Positions 1 through 10,365 of a DNA stretch of 64,000 nucleotides are shown here, piece by piece. The notes under the pieces were generated by a model that had not been told where the DNA came from, made no database searches, and worked only from the letters and a program-made list of their open reading frames with translations. Position 1 is the first letter of the stretch. Every line of letters begins with the position of its first letter. The stretch comes from Erpobdella octoculata (taxonomy: Eukaryota; Annelida; Clitellata; Hirudinida; Erpobdellidae), in the NCBI GenBank assembly GCA_963978895.1, contig OZ022240.1, positions 12,806,307 to 12,870,306 of the forward strand, given 5' to 3'. A program made the translations under genes and the position numbers.

Positions 1-1358
1 CGTCACTTGCTCGATCTGGACATTATTTAGGTGGACATGAGCTGGCGACCCGTCCGTTGTTAATACCTTGGTCTTCTCGGCGTTGATCTTTAGGCCGTAT
101 GACTTGGCAATATCGCCGATGTCGTTTAGGCAACTTGTAGCTTCCACGTCGGTGTCGGCGAATACGGCGCTATCGTCCGCGAACATCAGATCAGTGACAA
201 AGTTGTTTTTGTCGTATTGAACACCACGCCTTCCTTCGAACGATTTCCTCATAATCGCATCGATCACGACGTTAAATAAAAGCGGAGAGGCGACGTCTCC
301 CTGTCGGACACCGGTTTGAATGGTAAACTCGTCCGATAGGTCGTTTCGAATTCGGATGCAGCTGGTCGAACCACTATACGACGCTTGTAACAAACGGATG
401 ACTTTCGGTGGTATGTTTTCGCTTTCCAATGCCGTCCACAATGATGGCCAATGGATGCAGTCGAAAGCCGATTTGAAGTCGATGAAGACAACAACAGTCC
501 GCCGGCCACATCGAACCCTCTCTTCTACGAGTTGGCGTAGTGCGAAGATTTGATCGATGCATCCTCGATTCGGTCGAAATCCGGCCTGTTCCTCACGGCA
601 CGATTGTTCACAATGTTTTTGTAGTCGTGACTGAATGATTTTCGTGAATACTTTTCCAACGATTGAAAGGAGACTAATGCCGCGGTAGTTTTTGCATTCT
701 CGACTGTCTCCTTTCTTCAAAATGGGAACGACGATCGCTTTATTCCACGCTGATGGTACGTACTCCGTGTCCCAGATGTATGTCAATAGGATGTGTAGAC
801 GTTGCAATAGAATGTCACCACCAGCTTTGATCATCTCGGCTGTAATTTGATCGATGCCCGGCGCTTTTCCGTTCATGAGCGATTTGACGGCCGCTTTCAC
901 TTCGGCGATTGTTGGTACGTCGACGGGAAATGGGATCTGCGGTTGATCGATTTGTGGCGGGTCCGCGGCTGGTCCTGCAGGCGGATCGTGGTTGTATAGT
1001 TCGTGGAAAAATTCCCGCCACCTCTGTAATCGATCGGAAGACGAACTAACAAACTTACCATCCGATTTCCTGATGTTATCGTTGATCAATTTCGTTTTTC
1101 CACCTAAACGTTGTAGTGTCTGATACAATGTTCGATATTCATGTCGTGATGCGGCTTCTTCCATTTCGGCTGCAACATCGTTCCAATACACCTCTCGCTC
1201 GATCTTCATTTTCCGCCTTACCTCTTGATAAAGTCGCCGGTATTGTTCGAAATCGACGTGCTTGATTTTTTTCCGCTCAGCTACCAAATCCAGACACTCA
1301 TCCGAAATCCATGGCTGCGTTCGTCGACGGATCGGTGGACATAACGGCGCCGCACATT
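1..1358 (-). pseudogene. LINE reverse transcriptase, partial at window edge
   Basis: Continuous open frame on the minus strand (codon first bases at coordinates divisible by 3) from the hAT insertion site to the window start. It carries the fingers and palm of a LINE reverse transcriptase: APGIDQITAEMIK, WNKAIVVPILKKGD, NYRGISLLS, EEQAGFRPNRGCIDQI, VVVFIDFKSAFD (motif A), GVRQGDVASPLLFN (motif B) and LMFADDSAVFAD (motif C, catalytic FADD). No stop was seen in this stretch. The thumb and 3' UTR lie outside the window. It is in frame with the linker at 3,180-3,384 once the hAT is removed, so it is the same element as the endonuclease ORF. Confidence 0.88.
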
Positions 1359-3171
1359 CAGTGGCGTACCTAGGGTCTTCTGCGCCCGGGGACAAAACAC
1401 AAAATCTGCGCCCCCTACATAAAATCTGTCGAACTACATAAAATATAATAACTGTCGTTCTCAGTATTTGCATGTAGACTACAGTCTCTGGCGCCTATAT
1501 ACATGCATTTCAGGGTATTTAAATTTCTATATGCATATTGAGCTGAGTTGTAAACAAAATTTATTTTTCTTGCTTTTACTGCAGCAAACTGGTTAATTAT
1601 ATCATCAAAATCAATCTGTTCAAGAACTTCCCTCTCCACACTCATTAGGGCCAGATCGCTAAGTCTATCTTGTCCCATGGATGCTCGAAGGTAGGAAAGA
1701 ATTATTTTTAATTTACTGAAGGATCGCTCACAGCTGGCAATCGAGACAGCTATGGTAAGAAGGATTTGTAGAGCAACACGCAAATTTGGAAAAACATCTT
1801 CTCCGTAACTAACAATGAACGACAAGAGTTCTGTAGGAGTCTTTGGTGCAGTATCCTGGCGGGTCTCAAGGAGCATTCTGCAGTCACATACTTCATTTAA
1901 TAACTCAATTCCTTCAACATCCGAGTCATAAAAATTTCCAAATTCAATACAATGATGACGAAGACTGTCAAGATCTTTGTCATTCAAAAGTTTGTCTACA
2001 TCAAGTAAGAATCCGAATTTGAAGTTCAGATCTTTGAGACGAGTAAACCTTGTTGTCATCTCCTGTTGAAGTCGATCTAAAATGCTCTTCATGATCCGAA
2101 CAATTTCTTCTTCTGCCGAAAGTCCTGCATCTCGGGTAAGTTCTCCAGGCATCCTTCTCCGTCGCCTGATTCTACTTTCTACAGCAACACCCCATAGCTC
2201 ACATCTTTCCTTTGCTTTTAGCACTGAATCATGGCATATGTCTTCACGGATTCTTGTAATATCCATGTGCAGAGATTCAATATCCAAAGACGCTTCGTGA
2301 AAATTCATTGTTGGATCTTGAAGTCTTTTCTGAACACGGTCGATTTTTTTGAGTATGTCATGCCAGAAAGGAAGGAAAACTAAGAAGTTGAAACTCAGAA
2401 TATTTTGTAACAGAATTACAGCATCGCCTCTAGTTTCTTGTGTTCCAGTTGTATCTTCAGACATTTTTTCCAGTAGACTAACTATATTATCAAGTCCATC
2501 ATGGATTGATTTAACACATTCTGCTCTAGCACTCCATCGTGTTTCTGATTCACGCTTGACTGTGATGGTAACTGCTTCTTTAAGTTTTTCCCATCGACGG
2601 GTTGATCTTGAAAAGAATTGATAAATTTTTTCAATGCTGCCAAAAAAAGTAACTACAATTGGATCTTGACTTGCAGCATGCACCCCTGACAAGTTTAAAC
2701 TGTGATTGTCACAATTCACAAACAGTGCCTTGTTATTTTTTGTGCAAATTCTTTGCTGAACTTCAGATAAATGCCCCGACATAACAGCTGCATTGTCATA
2801 GCATTGAGATCTACAATTTTGTAACGGGATGTTGTCAGATTCCAATCTCTTTACGATAACATCTTCAATTGAGGCTGCATCTTTTCCAAACAACTTTTCT
2901 TTTTTATGATTGATTAGTAGTTCATTAACATAGTTGGTATGGTATATAATAACCATAGATATCTATGATAATATATATATCTATGATAATAACAAAGAAT
3001 AGTCAAAATGAACGTCTTGTTCAAAACGTTTGTGAACTTTTGAAAATATCCTCAACAAATTTAAATTTTTTTTTAATTATTTAAAAAATTTGGTCACTGA
3101 TATTGCGCCCCCTCCAGCCCTGCGCCCGGGGACAACTGTCCCCCCCTGCCCCCCCCCTCGGTACGCCACTG
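1359..3171 (-). mobile_element. hAT DNA transposon nested in the LINE
   Basis: Terminal inverted repeats CAGTGGCGTACC (1,359-1,370) and its exact complement (3,160-3,171) are flanked by a perfect 8-bp target duplication CGCACATT (1,351-1,358 and 3,172-3,179), the hAT signature. A direct subterminal repeat CTGCGCCCGGGGACAA lies near both ends. Total 1,813 bp with one long transposase ORF on the minus strand. Confidence 0.95.
1415..2956 (-). CDS. hAT transposase (ZMYM/DUF4371-like), N-terminally short
   Basis: Open frame of 513 residues. Near residue 50 is QCYDNAAVMSGHLSEVQQRI, the counterpart of the G-x-G-Y-D-x-A-x-x-M-x-G-x-x-x-G-V-Q block of the TTF/DUF4371 hAT group, followed by CDNHSLNLSG. 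The C-terminal hAT dimerisation region is clear: ALQILLTIAVSIASCERSFS, KLKIILSYLRASM, DRLSDLALMSVE. Family members usually run 650-850 residues and begin with a TTF or BED zinc finger. That finger and the first catalytic Asp block are missing here, so the element is probably an internally shortened, non-autonomous copy with an intact remaining frame. Start is the first ATG; there is little room for more, because the element ends at 3,171. Confidence 0.82.
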   Translation of the reverse strand: MVIIYHTNYVNELLINHKKEKLFGKDAASIEDVIVKRLESDNIPLQNCRSQCYDNAAVMSGHLSEVQQRICTKNNKALFVNCDNHSLNLSGVHAASQDPIVVTFFGSIEKIYQFFSRSTRRWEKLKEAVTITVKRESETRWSARAECVKSIHDGLDNIVSLLEKMSEDTTGTQETRGDAVILLQNILSFNFLVFLPFWHDILKKIDRVQKRLQDPTMNFHEASLDIESLHMDITRIREDICHDSVLKAKERCELWGVAVESRIRRRRRMPGELTRDAGLSAEEEIVRIMKSILDRLQQEMTTRFTRLKDLNFKFGFLLDVDKLLNDKDLDSLRHHCIEFGNFYDSDVEGIELLNEVCDCRMLLETRQDTAPKTPTELLSFIVSYGEDVFPNLRVALQILLTIAVSIASCERSFSKLKIILSYLRASMGQDRLSDLALMSVEREVLEQIDFDDIINQFAAVKARKINFVYNSAQYAYRNLNTLKCMYIGARDCSLHANTENDSYYILCSSTDFM

Positions 3172-3208
3172 CGCACATTCGACGACGGATTTGGTTATTT
3201 GTTTTTCT

Positions 3209-4465
3209 TCATCGTTGACATTGTCCAATGTATTGAGGATCGCAAACTTGTTCGATAAAGCAAGCTGGAATTTGTGTCGAACTGCCGGATCGCGTAGGCA
3301 CGTCCAGTTTCTCTTTACAGCCGCCGGCGTCTTCTTCTTTGCTTTTTGGAGTCGAAGTTGTATTTTGGTAGTGATCAGGGCCACGCATTGCTCGAACGTC
3401 GTTGAGCGTCGATCGAAAACGCTTGTTGATCAGAACGTAGTCGAGCATGGCCGAATTTTTACCCGACGGGTTTCTCCACGTGAGCCGATGCTTCTTCGGG
3501 TGTTGGAAGAGGCTGTTGCCAATGACGAGGTTGTTTACTGACGCTAACGACAACAGTCGCTGCCCATTGTCGTTGATTTGTCCGTGGCCGAATCGTCCAA
3601 GCGTTTCTTCCCAGCCACTACGGTTGTCGCCGACGTGAGCGCTAAAGTCGCCTGCCAATATGGTAACTTCGGTTTGCGGTATAGAATCAGTCGCAGCTTG
3701 TAGATCGGCGTAGAAAGCGTCTTTTGCAGCATCTGAGCTTGTTTCGGTCGGCGCGTAGACGGATAGGATGTGTGTCTTGATTGTGCCATCGATGGAAAGG
3801 ACTGCCAGACGTTCAGAAATTGGTTGGAAGGCGACGACACTGTGGGCAGCCCGCTGGCCGACCATAAATCCAACACCCGCCTCTCGCTTGTCACCACCGG
3901 AGTAGAAGAGCGTAATAGTCTCGTCGGTCGTCGGTGGGCTAATCATCATCGTCCCGGATCCCGTGAGTCGTAGTTCCGATATGGCGGCGATCGATATTTT
4001 GTAGTTGGTAATTTCGGTGGCGATAATCTCCTTTTGGCCGACGTGATGACCCGTTCGTACGTTCCACGCGGCAATTCGTATTTCATTCTTTGGTTTAATA
4101 AATTTAGTCGTTCGGCCAGTAGTCCATTTTTTGTCCACACCACGGGTCCCCAATGCTGACACATCGGCTGCCCCAGTTGAGGTAGCATTTATCGATAGAT
4201 TCGTTCGTTTTAGGTCCTTGGTTTCTTGCCTGGTTTTACTGGTTTCCCAGTTGTGATCACTGCGGCGAGGTGACCACCGTTTACATATTGGTAGCCATAG
4301 TTGCAAGGAGAACAAGATTTTGCGCAGTTGACGATGAATGGGAGGGGCTGCTTGTCGGAATTCGAGAAGAGCATCACGTGTGAAAGTAGTTCGTTGACTC
4401 ATGGCCTGACAACTCGTGTGTGCATTGCTCATGAATAATTGAGTAGTAGTCAAGTCAAGCGGCAA
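3209..4465 (-). pseudogene. LINE endonuclease (APE fold) ORF, N-terminal part
   Basis: Endonuclease that would nick target DNA to prime reverse transcription. The 418-residue open frame has AAWNVRT near residue 130, AGDFSAHVG (normally GDFN.H.G; here N has become S), a LTWRNPSG stretch, MLDYVLIN and GPDHY (the S/G-D-H catalytic end). Just after DHY, near 3,375-3,385, the frame shifts: the family continuation (ITTKIQLRLQKAK...) is in another frame, open from 3,384 to the hAT insertion at 3,171. Start chosen at the first ATG (4,465). The N-terminal 120 residues are not recognisable. The frameshift and the hAT insertion make this copy inactive. Confidence 0.8.
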
Positions 4466-4493
4466 TGGAACTCAATTTCACAATATTAAAAAA

Positions 4494-4905
4494 ACGCAAA
4501 ATTGCTCGTAAAGACAACTGTGACTAGATACAGTGAGTTTAATCAGTAAGACGTGCCAGTTTAAAGTCATTTTGAACGTCGCAAAAAACGCCGTAAGCAA
4601 TAGCGTATTTGTATCCATGGTGATAATTTAAATTTTTAAACGACGCTAAAACACTATTAAAACGCAAAGTTGTCCGCAAAAACAACTGTCATTAGATGCA
4701 TTAAGTTTATTTCGGTTAAATCATGCTAGTTTAAAGTCATTTTGAACGTCGCAAAAAACGCCGTAAGCAATAGCGTATTTGTATCCATAGTGATAATTTA
4801 AATTTTTAAACGACGCTAAAACACTACGCAAAGTTGTCCGCAAAAACAACTGTCATTCGATGCATTAAGTTAATTTCGGTTAAATCATGCTAGTTTAAGA
4901 TTGAA
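4494..4905 (-). repeat. Tandem monomers in the LINE 5' UTR
   Basis: Three head-to-tail units start with ACGCAAA at 4,494, 4,662 and 4,826 (spacing 168 and 164 bp). The third is cut after about 80 bp. They share ACAACTGT, TAGTTTAAAGTCATTTTG and TTAAACGACGCTAAAACAC. Position just upstream of the endonuclease ORF suggests a promoter-monomer array, as known for rodent L1; that role is inference. Confidence 0.8.
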
Positions 4906-4989
4906 AAAAATTTCAGAAGTCAGCTAAAAAGTCGAAATTAGACGAAGCTCAACGCATGCCATACGCCGAAGCGCCGCCATTTTCGAAAT

Positions 4990-5300
4990 CTTCATTATAG
5001 TGTAAATAAATTTAACTTAATTAATTTAAGATGAATAAAAAACCACAACTAATTGCATGGGTACACTTTTTATTACTAGTCTGGCACAAAACCAGTTGAT
5101 ATGAAACAAGTAAAGGAAAAAAACGAGTTTTTCAAAAGAAACTTTTATTTCAAGTAAACTTGATTTGCAAATCCAAAAGACAAACAGAAAAGTTTGTAAC
5201 AACAACAACAACAATAATAATAATAATAAAACAAATCAAAACATTTTGTAATTGCCACCACAGTGGGTCCAAAAAAAAGCCCTGCTAGTTTTATTTTGTT
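4990..5300. other. AT-rich spacer, no feature seen
   Basis: A short (CAA)n/(TAA)n tract at about 5,196-5,228 and A/T-rich sequence. No coding signal recognised. Confidence 0.5.
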
Positions 5301-5306
5301 TTATTT

Positions 5307-6482
5307 ATTTTCTGGCAAAAAAATGCACCCACTGCAGGCAGCAGTCACCCATAATCGTGTCCCCTATGTTTGCATCTCTTCGACACGTTCTACAGGTGTA
5401 GTTTGGATGCTCCTTCTTCGTTTTTACTGTAAAAATTGAATACATTAAAAATTAGTTTTCTGTTGTTTACTTGTAACACAATTTCAAAGTTATTTTAACT
5501 TACTCAATTCTAAAACTGTGGTCCACGCATCCACAGCAAACAGGCCCTTGAACAATGGAAGATGTTCAGACACTTCCGGCTCTGTTATGGCTGTGGAGAC
5601 ATCTATAAACGGACTCACGCTTTCAACGAGGCATCCCTCCTTCACCACCCTTCCAGCCTTCTCTTCACCGAGAATCCACGAAAGAAACACTAATTAAGAA
5701 AAAAAAAGTTAAAAACAAAAATGATTTCTTTACTCAAATTTTGAAACAGCTTCTTATAATGGTCCAAGCGGCTGGTTTTTCTGGGCCTTCCGGGACCACG
5801 AGCAACTTTTGGAAGCTCGAGTCCTGACAATTCTATCGATGGCTGGTTCGGTTGTCAGTGTCAGCTTTATCCTATCGCCGCCGCTTGTTTACCGGCTGAT
5901 CCACTGCTCCAAAAGCAAAATTATTTTAATAGCTTATAACAAAAGTTACCTTATAACATGTAATTTTTACCTAGGGTGACTTGAACATTTTCCTTCTCAC
6001 AATCCTGGAGAACACGATCAACACTTGAGCACAATTGATCAGACACGTTATCCACTGCTCCAAAAGCGAAATTATTTTAATAGCTTATAACAAAAAGTTA
6101 CCTTATAACATGTAATATTTACCTAGGTTGACTTGAACACCATCACTTGAGGCCAACTGATCAACAGACAGGTCACCCACTGTAACAAAAGCGAAATTAT
6201 TTTAATAGCTTATAACAAAAAGTTACCTTATAACATGTAATATTTACCTAGGCTGAAAATCTTTCTTTTGTTGGATACAATTTCGGAGAACACGAAATGT
6301 TGCCAGGTACTTCTCATACGTGGGCTTTGACAAATCCTGCATGGCGTTGGCCAGTGAACGAAACAAGAGGTGGGCCTCCGTAAACATTTCCTCCCAAGTC
6401 ATGGTTTTCGCCTTTCTGTAATATTGTCCATTGCAATTGGCGTCTAATTGTCGGGACAAGGTGGATTTTCTTCATCTTCCTG
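5307..6482 (-). pseudogene. Doubtful spliced gene: AT-hook and CxxC/PHD-like C-terminus
   Basis: Minus-strand exons with plausible splice sites. One exon (about 6,482-6,249, acceptor TTTTTTTCAACAG) encodes NCNGQYYRKAKTMTWEEMF and YEKYLATFRVLRNC. Two short related exons follow (6,178-6,122 and about 6,052-5,971). Next is a segment with the AT-hook core GPGRPRKTSR (about 5,800), an exon ending LFAVDAWTTVLEL (about 5,690-5,505) and a last exon TCRTCRRDANIGD...DCCLQWVHFFARK ending about 5,307. That end resembles a partial PHD-type zinc finger (C-x2-C, then CC-x2-W-x-H). The frame does not hold throughout: the first exon leaves the wrong phase, TAG stops follow the acceptor near 5,897, and the AT-hook lies in a different frame. 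It may be a decayed gene, a captured transposon gene, or mis-parsed exons. Function unknown. Confidence 0.4.
5897..6252 (-). repeat. Tandemly duplicated exon-intron units
   Basis: Three nearly identical minus-strand intron blocks, each running from donor CCTAG|GTAAATATTAC to acceptor TTTTG(G/T)(A)-CAG, sit at about 6,246-6,180, 6,121-6,053 and 5,970-5,898. The short exons between them encode related peptides (GDLSVDQLASSDGVQVNL and DNVSDQLCSSV...VQVTL). The introns are more alike than the exons, so the unit spread as an exon plus intron. Confidence 0.65.
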
Positions 6483-6506
6483 TTGAAAAAAACAATAATA
6501 TTTTTA

Positions 6507-7060
<554 letters not shown>

Positions 7061-7261
7061 TTTATTATTTATTTATTAATTATTTAAATAATTTAAATAA
7101 ATAGAAGAACAATGCAATTTATTTTCTCTCTGTCTCTCTCTATGTTTCCTTGGTGATGGGTGTAATCCAACTCGAATTTAGTTTAAACTTATTGGTAGTT
7201 TTTTTATTATTTACATTTAATTTTTTTATATACGTTTTTTAATTAATCATATATTTAAGAA

Positions 7262-7850
7262 TTACTCATAAACCGGAAGTGGGAAAGCGACCGGAAGTGG
7301 GAAAGTGACCATAAGCGGGAAAGCGACCGGGAACGGTAGAGCAAGCAGAAAAGAGAAAGCGACCGGAAGCGGAAAATTTACCGGACGCGGGAGAGCAATC
7401 AGGAACGAGAAAGCAACCGGAAGTGGGAAATCAATTTTTAAGCAGGCATTTTAAAAATTTGCAAGCAGGAACGAGAAAGCGACCGGAAGCGGGAAATCTA
7501 CCGGAAGCGGGAGAGCAATCAAGAACGAGAAAGCAACCGGAAGCGGGAAATCAATTTTTATGGGGCGCCAAAAAATTAAGCAGGCATTTTAAAAATTTGC
7601 AAGCAGGAACGAGAAAGCGACAGGAAGCGGGAAATCGACCAGGAAAGCAGGGGCGGACATGTGTCCCCGTGCGCTTTTTTTAATGGGCGCCAAAAAATTA
7701 AGGAAGCATTTTAAACATTTGCAATCGGGAAAGCGACCGGGAGAGGGAGAGCAAGCAGGAACGAGAAAGCAGAACCGGAAGCGGGAAAGCGACCGGGGGC
7801 GAGAGAAGAAAACGATAGAAAACCCCGGGCAAGGCCGGGTACTCCGCTAG
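7262..7850 (+). mobile_element. Non-autonomous Helitron 3' part with GC-rich minisatellite
   Basis: An 18-bp-like minisatellite built from CGACCGGAAGCGGGAAA variants fills 7,270-7,810. It ends in a hairpin (CCCGG GCAAGG CCGGG, 7,823-7,839) followed by TACTCCGCTAG and a T at 7,851, the classic Helitron 3' end (hairpin then CTRR, inserted at AT). The same minisatellite in reverse orientation marks fragments at 12.7, 52.6, 53.7 and 62.2 kb. Confidence 0.75.
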
Positions 7851-9211
7851 TCACGGATAAATTTCCGCTCAGCGCTTTGATTTATTTAATATTAAGATGC
7901 GTATTAAATAATTAAACAATTATTTGGAACCCTTTAACATTTATTTTTTTATTTTAATATTTTATTTTATTTTTATATTAACTCTTTCTTACTTTTCATT
8001 CCTTGAATTGTATTATTCCGCGTATCAACATTGCCTTTGGATATTTTTGCTTAAAGTCGGTTTTTAGTAAGTTTTTCTGTAAAAAACTTGTTTGTAGTAT
8101 GTTCTGAGCTTATTCTATTAAACAGTTTTTTAAACCGTGTTTTTATAGAAATCGGCCGATGACGCTATACTAGAACTTTACCCAATACACAACAGACAAT
8201 CAAAATTTATCACAAATGTTGAACACGCCTGGCGCTGAATGCAAGAAAGGAGTGGAATTTCTGCCAATTAGGAACCGATAGCAGATCATTAACAATATGC
8301 ACTGATGTTGATCCTGGACCTATTCTTACAGCCTTACACTGCACGCGACTTACAGTTTATATAAACAATTTTAAATTGCGTAATATGAATACTATTCTAA
8401 TTCTACTGCTAGAAAATATTTTAAATCAACAAATGCAGTTGCAATTTAAAATTAATCGTAACAACGGAGGGAAATTATCGATTACTATATTATTATCTAT
8501 GCTAGAAAATATTTTAATTACTTATTTGTTTAAACTTAGAAATAGAAAAAGTAAAAAAACAGATTTTGATACAATTATTGATAAGTTCGCGGCGGGAAAT
8601 CAAGTGAGGAAGGAAACGGGAGCGAGAGAAATAAAGAAAAACCACGGTAGTAATAGATAATAATTTAATTTTAATAAATCAATTTACCTTGTTTTCTTGC
8701 ATGAAAGAAATCACGGATTACAGAACGCGAGAACGAAATGCACAGAAAGAGACGAGAGAGTTATGGCGGATTTTCTTAGCTCGCTGATTTTATATACATA
8801 GGCTGCAATCTTCCCGCCATTCTCCGGAGGCCTAAGCCCCCGAAATTATGAAATCGAGAATCCAAAGATAAAAATAAACTATGCAGGCATTATTTTGTTA
8901 ATTATAAATATTTGATTAAATAAAGATTATTTTATTAATTATTTAATTAGTTATTTGCTGCTATTGCACCGGCGGTGACCGATTATTTCCCCGGCAATCC
9001 CGCCGGTGAAATAATCGGTAAAATTGTTACTGTGCCGGCATTGCCGTAGTAATAGTTATAACGTAAAATCAATAAAAGTAGCCGAGTATTAATAAAAACG
9101 CTTTCAGTGAGTAAACAAGTGTCGACGCGTTCAGCCGAAGTCTCACTAAAATACAAATTAAGCCACCCACACAGCTGATTTCACGCTCACTTTTTCCGTA
9201 GTTTTTGTTTT
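7851..9211. other. Intergenic, no gene recognised
   Basis: No protein homology recognised. A 94-codon frame at 8,376-8,660 is AT-rich and unlike anything I know. The GGAAGGAAACGGGAGCGAGAG string near 8,608 is also next to a retroelement relic at 33,273, so some of this is transposon debris. Confidence 0.5.
8966..9045. repeat. GC-rich hairpin in AT-rich context
   Basis: ACCGATTATTTC (8,978-8,989) and its exact complement (9,008-9,019) enclose CCGGC/GCCGG inner arms, a strong stem-loop. A second imperfect hairpin (TTACT...AGTAA) follows. It may be the core of a MITE or Helitron; no flanking duplication was identified. Confidence 0.55.
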
Positions 9212-10303
9212 CTACTTTCTTCTTTTTATATTAATATTTGGATTGCAAAGTAAATGTTCAAACACTGCAGGTGTCTCAGCATCACCTGCACTATTAATCA
9301 AAACATTCTCAATTTCTCCGATTAGTGTAGTTCCACATTTGTTAGCCGCATCAACCTCAACTTCACTACCTTCACAGTTACAGAAAACATCTTCATCGTC
9401 GACATTATTACTACTTTTATGTTTTTCTTCCGAGTAATTTTCTTTTTCTTCGACCATTTCATCTGTGATTCTGTGAGAGTGATTCTGACTCCGTATTTTT
9501 AGAGCCACAGCTTTTAAAACAAACAGGCGTTTCTCTATTTAGATCTCCCTCAGTATCAACAAACGTTTCACAGGCGTAGTTTCCTTTTGGTTGGTGCGAT
9601 TTTCCATGACGGCATCCTCTATGTCTTTGACGTTGAGTATATCTTCATCGGTCACCATATCAATTTCTTTCTCGCAGCAATCACTTTGTTCTCTTCTTTC
9701 GGACAAATCATTTTCAAATTTCACGCTCGTTTTATTCTTGTTGAGATTATCGTAGAGGAGTGGTTTGGGCTCTAGAATTTTAGAGTCACAATTATTACTA
9801 GCCTCTCCAACTGAAACGTCAGATGAATGTTAACAGTTATTTACCTTAGTTTCAAGAAGTTTCTTTTTTGGATCCCTGTTCGTCATCTCTGTTTTATGTT
9901 TATCTCCTTCCATCAATCTATTTATATTTATTCCTTTATTGACGTTTGTTGCAATTCAAAATTTTGGAACAATTGGGCCATCAAACAACTTCAAAATGTG
10001 AGTGAAATTGTTATCTTGAATGTTAATTGCCAGTTTTTGTTCCTGGATCAACAAAGCCTCTGCCACCCTTAATCGTCTCGGATTGTTAAAAGTTTCTATT
10101 ATTTCAGTGTTATCCACAAGGATTTGTCTAGATAACTGCTTATGGTGTTTTTCACGGAAATGCTTCATGTTACTTCCACCTTGCAAATGCATAGTCAACC
10201 TTCGTGATAAAGACGTTCGGGTGGAGCCAATGGATGTTGCATGATCACAGGGACATGTGAACCTGTAGATAACATTTTCCCGTTGCAAATGCTTTTTTAC
10301 CAA
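9212..10303 (-). pseudogene. Penelope-like element: GIY-YIG nuclease and tail, decayed
   Basis: Minus-strand frame with VIYRFTCPC, SIGSTRTSLSRRLTMHLQGG (normally YIGHTR), RLRVAEALLI and a LAINI ending: the GIY-YIG endonuclease of Penelope-like retroelements. The catalytic Arg, and the Glu in the EAL block, are present. The same frame continues through an acidic tail with several in-frame stops (for example near 9,956, about 9,830 and 9,539) and ends FEHLLCNPNINIKRRK at 9,212, the family C-terminal signature. The reverse transcriptase is missing (5' truncation near 10,300). Confidence 0.85.
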
Positions 10304-10365
10304 TGCTTTTATTAACTCGTCGTCTCTGTTTCTCTGTCTGTTTCAAATCTTGCAATCAATTTTTG

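Larger units (their letters stand above)
1..4990 (-). mobile_element. APE-type LINE retrotransposon, split by a hAT insertion
   Basis: A non-LTR retrotransposon read on the minus strand. From its 5' side (high coordinates) it shows a repeated 5' UTR (about 4,494-4,905), an ORF with an AP-like endonuclease (4,465 to about 3,380), a linker, and a reverse transcriptase that runs off the left edge of the window. A hAT element (1,359-3,171) interrupts it. Removing that element plus one 8-bp duplication deletes 1,821 bp, a multiple of three, and the frame continues across the join. The endonuclease resembles the craniofacial-development-protein-2-like group (RTE/CR1-like LINEs); I cannot place the clade. 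The 3' end is outside the window. Confidence 0.85.

Noticed and set aside
8376..8660. 94-codon open frame
   Set aside because: AT-rich composition, no recognisable similarity, no neighbours suggesting a gene.
9110..9150. Possible hammerhead remnant (minus strand GAACGCGTC) near the decayed PLE
   Set aside because: No CTGANGA core and no stem I; distance from the stop codon (about 60 bp) does not fit the other copies (200-470 bp).
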